From a virus: a stretch of DNA of 37,926 nucleotides. Below, piece by piece: positions 31,401 through 37,926 of this stretch. Below the pieces are notes generated by a model. It was given only the letters and a program-made list of their open reading frames with translations. It had not been told where the DNA came from and ran no database searches. Position 1 is the stretch's first letter, and every line of letters begins with the position of its first letter. The translations under genes were made by a program, and so were the position numbers. The DNA lies in the IMG/VR virus record IMGVR_UViG_3300030101_002552, positions 1 to 37,926 of that record; one strand, given 5' to 3'.

Positions 31401-34400
31401 GCTCTACACAGTTCATAATAATTGTCTGGTTTATACCATTCAAGATGTCTAAATTTATCAGCACCTGTTGCTAAAGCGCCATCTTTGTGAAGCACACTCC
31501 ACCAAGGTATTGTTAAAGTTCTACCCGGAGTGGAACTTAAAAACATACCCGGCCTGTAGGGTAAACTTCTACGAGTAAAAGCAGGACTAATAGACTCCTG
31601 AACACCAAGCGGATTGTAAAGAGCAAGAGGTGGTAAACTAGCAAATTGACTACCGGGGTCGGGGTCAATATCCAGAATGACTTCATTTAGTATTACCTCA
31701 CAACCTCTGACATCAGCCATCATAGCCTCTGCAAGTATAAGGGCATACGCCCCCCTACTACTGACATTTCTTTCTATAGCAACTACGGTGTTCACTTGCT
31801 GACCCGTAAGTTCAGTAACCAGTGAACCAGATTCACTTGGTGCTTTATTTTCAACACTATGATTGCGATGAAAACCTTGTAATTGCTGTTTGAACACATT
31901 CGGCTGAATAATAATTTGATATGACCCTACTTCTAATGGGTCTGGGAAGTGATTGTTCATAGTGTATGTAGCCGCTGCTTCGAGGACAAGCGTGTGTCCC
32001 CCCGCTGCATTTACATCACCAGCGTTTGAACCTACACTGGCTGCTATTCCATAACCTTCGTATTTCAGTTTGGTCTCAGTCAACAATGTGAATGCACCAC
32101 CATGTATGTCACTAGGCCCGTAAGCAGCACTTGCAGCAGAAAACCAAACAGTTGGGTCTCTGCCAAATCCTGTTGTAGTCACAGTGTTAGTATCAAGACT
32201 CAGCCTGCTTGCTTCATTTGTTCCAATGAGCGAGCCTTCAAACAAAGAATGGTTAGAACTTTTACAGGCATGGTGTAAATCATACATTCTTTGATATGCA
32301 GGATGTGCATAATGTCCGGGCATCAAGGCCATGGTGGGTGTAACATAATGGTGCCCCATTCTCGGTATAGGCATGGGTGTCATAACTGGAGCAGTAATAT
32401 GCTGACTTGGAACAGAGTTAGCAGCAAAAGCCCCTGTATTTGCAGGTAATGAATTATACATACTAAACCAATCTATTTTTTTCATATCTGGACTTGCACC
32501 GCTATATTCACTATGGTCACGCAAACGCTTAGATGCAAACATTCTGGTTGTCCCAGCAGGTATGTAATACGAAGGAACTATCAATAAATTATTAGTCAAA
32601 ATGTTGTGGTTGTCTGTGATAAACTGCTCAAAATCTGGACTGAATATAACTTTATTAGATGAAGTGCCAAAGCCTTTCTTCGCCGCTAAGTGAGTATAAG
32701 AGGCAATTACTCCTTTATCAGTTTCAGGATTGTAGACTCTCAAGAAATATCTGCCACCGCTTAATTGCGTAGTATCTAACCAAATGCTAGAATCCGCATT
32801 AACATTAGTGTGTATAACTCCATCTTCTATTGAATAGCCCATAAAAGTTAATTCTTGCAAGTCATGTCGATGTGTCATAGTAGTTCCCATTCTAGTGACA
32901 TGGAAATATAAGGACCTATCATGCGGCTCGAAAGCAGATTTAAGCGGATTGCTATCAGTATGTTCAGTCCACTTGCCTAATTCTGAATCGGGGAAGTTAG
33001 AGTCTTGAGACAAATGTTCCCATCCGTTGTTTTCCCATGTTGGCCAAGTTCTCGGACTAGCATACTCATGCTCAAACATTTCTCTAATATGAGTGATGTT
33101 TTGGGCAGGATGTTGTAAACCACCTGAGCCGATGGTTTCGTTTTGATATCCCTGTATTCTATCAAAGCCTGACCTAATTACTATGTTGCCGGGCACTTCA
33201 TCTGGCTCTGGTAATCTTATTCTTAAGTTAGGGCTAACGCCAGCACCTGCCAAAGCAGGAGCCAAACCTTCTATTTCTCTGTCACTGATATGTCTAAAAT
33301 CCATAATTACTGTGCCAAATGGCGAGCCGCCCTCGATTCTATGTTCTTGTCCGGTGTCATCTATAACATTGAGGCTAGCAAATTGCTTATGCTCGTTGGG
33401 TATCATCAAAGCATTCCTTACCTCTATTGGATGTTGTTCTGCTAGTTGAGGATGTCCTAATTCTTGCGCTTGTATAATAGGGAACATTGCAGCATTAGTA
33501 GTTTCAAAACTAAATCTGACATTACCTAACACCTTTTCACCTACTACCTTATACGCACCTAAAGAGTCTTTACGCTTTACCCAAGGTATCATGCCTAATC
33601 CACGAGCGTTCAGTGCTGGCATAGTTAAACTACCGCCATCCATTCGCTTCCAAACCACATGTTCTGGTAAAAAGTTTCTAGCGGCACTTCTTTTGTTATA
33701 AAATCCAAACAATCCGGTATTGCCTTGGTTAGCGCTAAATGATAGGTAATGCGTTTTTCCAGTTATACCTATACATTCTGTCGCATAGTCAGATTGATTT
33801 TCGTGTATACTGTTACTAACGACTGTGCTTTCATCCCAGAACAAGTCACCCGTTGGATATCTACAGGCATTGGCTCTAACCATATCGCCGCTTTGTATGG
33901 TGCGATGCCATTGGGCATCTGACGGTAAAGCATTTCCATTAGGGTAATCGCTTTCATTACCAACAGGCACGAATTGGTCTTTGTGAATTTGAACTTCTAC
34001 ATGGGGGCCAGCAGTAGCAGGTCCGACATAACGGTCTTTGTTATGAACAAGACCAGTAGAAAATGCTATAGTGCCTGCTTTGGTTATGCTAGATTCTTGG
34101 CTGGCTAACAACATGTCACCAGTGCAAGTTACTCCGTCAATATCGGCCTTTGCTATCAAAGGTAATTCACTTTCGTGACTTACAACTACTAAGTGTCTAC
34201 TCGACAAACCAATGACACATGTGTCACCTGTAAAAGTCGTTGACGCAGATTCTGAGTTAGTAACCACAGGAGCAGAGTCTGCTAAACATGTTTCAGCAGC
34301 CCCATAAGGATTGAACCCTAAAAACGGATGCCATGCGCCCAAACCAGCAGCATAAGTATTACTACCCAAGTCTAAAGAATTTAGATAGGAGTATCTCTCA

Positions 34401-37400
34401 CCATGCCAACCTATCGCTCCTACTGGTCTAGTTCTATCTACAGCATCTATAAATCCACTATAATGCACTTGGCACATATGGTCTCTGGATGTGTTACCTG
34501 AATCATTGTTATGCCTGTGTGTTCCTGCCTTAGTCCAAATGTAAACTTCGTAAGTGGTGGCATCGCTAAAATTAAACTCACTACTATCGTGAGGGTTGAT
34601 TAAATTAGTAGAGCCGCCATCAGGACTTTTACCCAATGTCAATGTAAGGTTCGGTGCAGAGTAAGATGTAGATACATACGGCGCATAATGAGCATTTGTT
34701 CCGTCACTTATTCTCACCCATCCATATTCTGGTAGATTAGTTAGACTGCCGTTAATCACTAAACTAGCAGCAGTTCCGCTGTTTTCTGCGGTATAACTCA
34801 CTATGGCCGATTTTACCCAACCATATCTGTCTTGCTTGTGAGCGTTTTGCATTGATGGCATGAATGTTCCGCCCATGGCTTTCAATGGGTCTTGTCCGGG
34901 GAATGTGTTTATTGAAGCGCTAATTATTGTCGCCAACTCTTCTGCGTTTTGCACCCTAGTTCCATCAATGATTACAACATTGTCATGAACCTCTTGATTA
35001 GTCGGTGTGCCTCCGTAGTAACCTAAGTAAGCCTTTGCTAACAAACCACATGGCCTGAAAGCAGAAGTGTTATGTGTAGCATCGCTACCAGTATTTAATC
35101 TACCAGTTGTTGGATGTGCAGGATTTTTACTTACATGATTGTCTAAGAAATGTCCACCCGGATGATAACCACCATCCATATGCCAAATAGCAGCAGACGC
35201 TCTAGTTTGTAAAAAGTTAGAGCCGCCAATGGTGTTAGCAGCACCTCCGGCAATTGCTACAGGTATGTGATTGAACGGATGATAATGCTTAGGCAGGCTG
35301 GCTGTTGTAGCCACGCTACCTTCATAATAAAATGCTTTATCAAAAGTTTGATTGTAGTTTTTAGTAGCACTAGCGTCTTCTGACGGGAATCCTTTGGTAG
35401 GTTGCCAATTCATAACATAATTGAATCCCTCTTCATTGTTTTTCTGGAAAAAGGTAGACATAGGCAAGTGAGCCTCGGCACTACCTCTGTTGAAACCACT
35501 ATGTTCAGTTTGGTCACCGTTGGCTAATTGATTAGGTAGAAATGTATCTTTAGTCGCATCGCCGTCGAAATGAATAGGGACTGCACTGTAGCCATTACCC
35601 AGTGTAACTATGCGAGAACCTTGTGGTTCGTGTGCTGCTGTGTTGTGTGGGAAAGCCTGACCGGGACCAAATATCATGTATGTAGTATGATGAGCATTGC
35701 TTCCCGTCGGACTATATCTAGCATGCGGTTGGGCAAATCTTAACACTATTGGGCTAGGAATATTGACACTGACCGTATTAGTGCCATCTGTATAGTCTAT
35801 CCCAGTAACTTTAGAGTTAGCATTTTTAGCCATATCAAAAGTAAGCATAGCATCTTGATTAAAGAATGGTGGATTGTTTTGACCTTTATGTTGGTCAAGG
35901 TAAGGCGTGCCGGGGAACATAGCCAGCATAGCGTTGGTATCTAGCAATGCGTAAGAGCCAGCCACTTCTCCTATATTCTGCATACCGGCACTACCTGTTG
36001 GACCAGAAGAGTATGGATGTGTGTAGAATTCGCTGTAGTCATTTTGTGTTCCGTCGTTGACATCTACGACAGCCCCACTGAATCCACCACCAAAGTATAA
36101 CGGCACCCAGTGGTCAGGGCTGTCCCGACCTCCACGGAAGAATAGGAACGGACTAGATTGTTTACTACCTGCTCTTCTAATACCATCCGTTTTGATAGCG
36201 TCGTATGTGTTAGCGTAACCCTTGAACACTATGTCATTAGCAGATGGCGTAGACCAGTTAGAAGAACTGGCATTACCTACATAGATGACTCTGGTAACGC
36301 TAGATGAACCGGGTTCACTTCTTACTGTAGCGTATTTGTCAGAACTGTATCTAATCAAAAAAGGTTGGCCCCAACTATTAGCATTGTTGGATGCAAGTTT
36401 ACCAAACAAAGCCCATGTTTGACCGCCTGCTACATCTATGTTGGTAGTTCCACTTGCAGCACTTATTAGCGCAGACGGTGAATCAACTCTAGGTATAACC
36501 CTGTCACCTGCTACATCAATGAAGTTTTCACCTCTTAAATTTCTTTGCCATGTAGTAGTGTCAACAATGTTATTCTGACTATCCACCAAAACAGGAGTGG
36601 CTGTGTTAGCATTAGCGCCTCTATATTTAGTGGTAATCTGTAGCAAGGTTTCAGGTATGTAACCGACATCTAATCGAGTGCCGCTATCTATTTCGCCTGT
36701 GCTAAGACCTCCTGTGTGTTTACTAGTTACTGTTGCATCGGTCGATGCTCCATCAAGTAATCCAAAGTCTTTAGTTCTCTTTGCCTCAAACAACTTACTC
36801 AAAGGTGTTTTTTTATCTGCTCTTAATTTTATTCTGATAGCAGTAGGACTAACACCCCATTCCCCTAATGTTTTCCCGTCAGGAGCAAACATGTGCGTGC
36901 AATCAAAACTCGTTGCGCCTATGTCATCCAATCCAGCATCTGGCATATTGATAGCATGTTCTACAGCAGCAGCAATTACCTCATCTGTCAACAAACAAGT
37001 AAAATTTATCCTTGGGCTCAATATTAGCCCCGGTCCACCATCTACGATTTCTGTAGTGTTAGTGACCCCGTAAAAGAAGTGCTTGTTAGATGCACCGCCC
37101 GACTTACCAAAATGAGAACGACTGGTGTAGAATGTAGTCATACCTTGGTCGCCGCTAGTTCCTGCATCATCACTTAGTTGTAACATACCTGATTCTGGGA
37201 AACCAAGATAACCTAGTATATCTGGGTGAGAAAAAGAGCCTCCGTTGTCATACGGGCTGGTTAAAACGACTTCTAATGTTGTTCCGTTAAGAGTCGCAGT
37301 TACATGTATACCTACATGTGGACTAGGGTAATTGTTCCACAAGTTACCTTTGTAAGGCTGCAAAGTGCCGCCAGTTAGTTCTCCACAAACTTCCCCTTGA

Positions 37401-37918
37401 CCTACTACATGCTTTCCTATAGTAAATCCACCTTGCCCGACATCTCTATCATCAAAATGAATGATAACTTCTTCATCTAATGTAGGTGGTAAGTATGTAT
37501 TGTCATTAGCAAATGATTGTCCGAACTGTCTATACACCATCCGTATGGTATGATTGTTACCTCGGTGGTCAACAAATCTAAATCCATAAAGTGGTGCTCT
37601 ACCTATGTTTTCTTTCTTCATGTCTTCTTTAGGTATGTAGCCACCTGCATTGTTGACTGTCATACTAGACATAGCGGTATCTGCATTAGAAGCGTTCCCA
37701 TACTTAGACTGAAAAATAAGTTGAGTTCCGTCGTTGTCGTAACCCCACCTGCTTACATCTGGTGCCCATCCGGGTATACCTGCCTGTGTCAATCCACCAA
37801 AGTTTATTCTAGCCTTTGCTCGACTGCCAACTCTCAATCCTTCGACTAAGGTTGAGGCAGGGCTTTTGGTTTCAAAGGACTCGTTGAGCAATGTGTTTGC
37901 GTTTCTACCACTAACCAT
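28499..37918 (-). CDS. Giant virion-type protein, at least 3139 aa, 5' end uncertain
   Basis: A single open frame of 9.4 kb ends in TGA at 28499-28501. The ATG at 37918 is the last visible one, but the frame is still open to the window edge, only eight bases away, and no ribosome binding site is seen, so the protein may be longer. It is rich in Gly, Asn, Ser, Thr, His and aromatic residues, poor in Cys, with no coiled coil or membrane helix. It therefore does not look like a tape measure. The composition and its place upstream of hub- and fibre-type genes suggest a giant tail or adhesion protein. No domain is recognised, and only faint echoes (PYDNGGS and PYDNGSS) hint at internal repeats. 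Confidence 0.75.
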   Translation of the reverse strand: MVSGRNANTLLNESFETKSPASTLVEGLRVGSRAKARINFGGLTQAGIPGWAPDVSRWGYDNDGTQLIFQSKYGNASNADTAMSSMTVNNAGGYIPKEDMKKENIGRAPLYGFRFVDHRGNNHTIRMVYRQFGQSFANDNTYLPPTLDEEVIIHFDDRDVGQGGFTIGKHVVGQGEVCGELTGGTLQPYKGNLWNNYPSPHVGIHVTATLNGTTLEVVLTSPYDNGGSFSHPDILGYLGFPESGMLQLSDDAGTSGDQGMTTFYTSRSHFGKSGGASNKHFFYGVTNTTEIVDGGPGLILSPRINFTCLLTDEVIAAAVEHAINMPDAGLDDIGATSFDCTHMFAPDGKTLGEWGVSPTAIRIKLRADKKTPLSKLFEAKRTKDFGLLDGASTDATVTSKHTGGLSTGEIDSGTRLDVGYIPETLLQITTKYRGANANTATPVLVDSQNNIVDTTTWQRNLRGENFIDVAGDRVIPRVDSPSALISAASGTTNIDVAGGQTWALFGKLASNNANSWGQPFLIRYSSDKYATVRSEPGSSSVTRVIYVGNASSSNWSTPSANDIVFKGYANTYDAIKTDGIRRAGSKQSSPFLFFRGGRDSPDHWVPLYFGGGFSGAVVDVNDGTQNDYSEFYTHPYSSGPTGSAGMQNIGEVAGSYALLDTNAMLAMFPGTPYLDQHKGQNNPPFFNQDAMLTFDMAKNANSKVTGIDYTDGTNTVSVNIPSPIVLRFAQPHARYSPTGSNAHHTTYMIFGPGQAFPHNTAAHEPQGSRIVTLGNGYSAVPIHFDGDATKDTFLPNQLANGDQTEHSGFNRGSAEAHLPMSTFFQKNNEEGFNYVMNWQPTKGFPSEDASATKNYNQTFDKAFYYEGSVATTASLPKHYHPFNHIPVAIAGGAANTIGGSNFLQTRASAAIWHMDGGYHPGGHFLDNHVSKNPAHPTTGRLNTGSDATHNTSAFRPCGLLAKAYLGYYGGTPTNQEVHDNVVIIDGTRVQNAEELATIISASINTFPGQDPLKAMGGTFMPSMQNAHKQDRYGWVKSAIVSYTAENSGTAASLVINGSLTNLPEYGWVRISDGTNAHYAPYVSTSYSAPNLTLTLGKSPDGGSTNLINPHDSSEFNFSDATTYEVYIWTKAGTHRHNNDSGNTSRDHMCQVHYSGFIDAVDRTRPVGAIGWHGERYSYLNSLDLGSNTYAAGLGAWHPFLGFNPYGAAETCLADSAPVVTNSESASTTFTGDTCVIGLSSRHLVVVSHESELPLIAKADIDGVTCTGDMLLASQESSITKAGTIAFSTGLVHNKDRYVGPATAGPHVEVQIHKDQFVPVGNESDYPNGNALPSDAQWHRTIQSGDMVRANACRYPTGDLFWDESTVVSNSIHENQSDYATECIGITGKTHYLSFSANQGNTGLFGFYNKRSAARNFLPEHVVWKRMDGGSLTMPALNARGLGMIPWVKRKDSLGAYKVVGEKVLGNVRFSFETTNAAMFPIIQAQELGHPQLAEQHPIEVRNALMIPNEHKQFASLNVIDDTGQEHRIEGGSPFGTVIMDFRHISDREIEGLAPALAGAGVSPNLRIRLPEPDEVPGNIVIRSGFDRIQGYQNETIGSGGLQHPAQNITHIREMFEHEYASPRTWPTWENNGWEHLSQDSNFPDSELGKWTEHTDSNPLKSAFEPHDRSLYFHVTRMGTTMTHRHDLQELTFMGYSIEDGVIHTNVNADSSIWLDTTQLSGGRYFLRVYNPETDKGVIASYTHLAAKKGFGTSSNKVIFSPDFEQFITDNHNILTNNLLIVPSYYIPAGTTRMFASKRLRDHSEYSGASPDMKKIDWFSMYNSLPANTGAFAANSVPSQHITAPVMTPMPIPRMGHHYVTPTMALMPGHYAHPAYQRMYDLHHACKSSNHSLFEGSLIGTNEASRLSLDTNTVTTTGFGRDPTVWFSAASAAYGPSDIHGGAFTLLTETKLKYEGYGIAASVGSNAGDVNAAGGHTLVLEAAATYTMNNHFPDPLEVGSYQIIIQPNVFKQQLQGFHRNHSVENKAPSESGSLVTELTGQQVNTVVAIERNVSSRGAYALILAEAMMADVRGCEVILNEVILDIDPDPGSQFASLPPLALYNPLGVQESISPAFTRRSLPYRPGMFLSSTPGRTLTIPWWSVLHKDGALATGADKFRHLEWYKPDNYYELCRANYGAVGAQITLAGYPTSFLDIYEVHKRIRSLSPTCVVKTASSSGGTSSGGLIDVKDSSDLFPAFPYYNERLEYTKNGVRYTAKYENILGTFGGTGSHSRTHGFDNVTADASFWSNIAAGTVLRLTRPYDNGSSSELYLDSDTSALTRNLPQFANGSRDTNSLHPADAFLCMWHPNLGRPFTWYSDDASRSIYTKAATADTPVDQKAYNHVPEHFETIHYHDFNYVASKGPFAFGIQTVVPPRDHDNNAGTALSHDGVVKTAAQIDALADGSGTLNHQGGTVGSDKYNFFGFWPGGSRGGGGVSRLDSYGHSVMGWGSDTFGMDCETYQDSTGVATLSLPNDRNRCFGYRMAVRQLYNRPRWSPYIRGWLEVSSSQAMLGYYNGPFIQQDDGTWRYNGANGLDDKALTAINVGILERLTQVSSLLGQDQIGRQVRYSDGRRMTGSFGCPVRTIRNASTVTRFFPNDEVGQGVAELARAHRHYMVDWWGNTRGEDVRRFPVRGFGLRPSWDPEDAYADTNVTHRPSATNLFGGDGSDRQSGNANTVNNDATNMGVVDWFNPASVLRVGDRGDGRGCRWPTVFNESLLMAVSENHDATGLVLSSNTAEPIYGQGLVRPSNETLQSGEIERGISDRVDLDSDDGLLKPSANVGEATETINADIRGAEPVSRDDVRLGLDVDTIAELNDGVSREYIVMSTEAHSLHTDREVGQRTNIRGAHDFGSRTLKDLDMTALNWSAGPVTGVVRHSDAHAMWPLGGTYVIDWNKHAGNLDVTGWGKDGVTSSSNPYQDSNHQHPTKENLNHFDSNIQFLYRPAFGLDFKHSQMFRSYVALKGSSPQENSNFYRATAGGKYGMFTSDAPGARTGTPSSPPYAPVYTVDPTSSITVPDSQGPKIPGVDVTGYDKSDITSPVARMVMSENTLEHFRADASRRSIDDDEGDYSVQPRHSQTLHPKGSKGDASYNTGDHSGE

Positions 37919-37926
37919 CTCTACAT

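Noticed and set aside
36678-37073. 131-codon plus-strand open frame opposite the giant gene
   Set aside because: It lies wholly inside the 9.4 kb minus-strand gene, without a ribosome binding site or plausible protein composition; it is a shadow frame.
28499-37918. Tape-measure protein
   Set aside because: The long frame lacks the helical, coiled-coil, Ala/Lys/Glu-rich composition of tape measures; it is Gly/Asn/Ser-rich and beta-like.
1-37926. Provirus or integrated element within a host chromosome
   Set aside because: No integrase, attachment repeats, tRNA gene or host housekeeping genes were seen; the archaeal-type replication genes fit viral gene order instead.

Overview
The window looks like part of a tailed archaeal virus genome, most like the marine 'magroviruses' predicted to infect Marine Group II Euryarchaeota. 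This rests on gene content read directly from the sequence: a family B DNA polymerase, a PCNA-like clamp, an RFC small-subunit clamp loader, an archaeo-eukaryotic primase with a PriL-like C-terminus, an XPF/ERCC4-type nuclease and a group II (thermosome) chaperonin, all beside long virion genes. TATA-box promoters and a perfect GGAGGTGA Shine-Dalgarno site also fit an archaeal host. No rRNA, tRNA, integrase, transposase or CRISPR array was seen. The major capsid protein, portal and terminase are not in the window.

Layout. (1) 1-3150, plus strand: small unknown genes, a zinc-binding protein and a SMARCAL1-like SNF2 ATPase. (2) 3150-3254: a promoter-bearing gap, then a DUF932-like protein and small zinc-ribbon and unknown proteins to about 6.5 kb. 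(3) 6.48-8.77 kb: a dense accessory array of very small genes whose ends are joined by near-identical DNA seams. In one seam family a single 16-base element encodes the C-terminus EVTA, supplies the ribosome binding site, and contains both the stop of one gene and the start of the next. Two further 3'-end repeats occur nearby. (4) 8.76-24.13 kb: the replication and repair block. Its order is a degenerate ligase-like protein, RFC, a candidate ssDNA-binding protein, a RecA-like ATPase, PCNA, PolB, a MazG-like pyrophosphohydrolase, a Cas4/RecB-like Fe-S nuclease, a small unknown protein, primase, a zinc ribbon, an XPF-like nuclease, a P-loop helicase candidate, a small zinc ribbon, a DEDD exonuclease and the thermosome. 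(5) 24.13-24.38 kb: two tiny zinc-binding proteins. (6) From 24,377 every gene is on the minus strand: a zinc ribbon, three tail-type virion proteins, a MESH1/SpoT-like HD alarmone hydrolase, and a gene of at least 9.4 kb for a giant (at least 3139 residue) virion-type protein that may run off the right edge.

The two strands converge with no spacer at 24,376/24,377, dividing a replication arm from a virion arm. Genes within each arm are packed with ATGA, GTGA or TAATG overlaps, so each arm is probably transcribed as a few long operons. The promoter of the virion arm must lie beyond the right edge. No gene-free stretch exceeds about 140 bases. All protein family calls are from reading motifs by eye; no database search was run.
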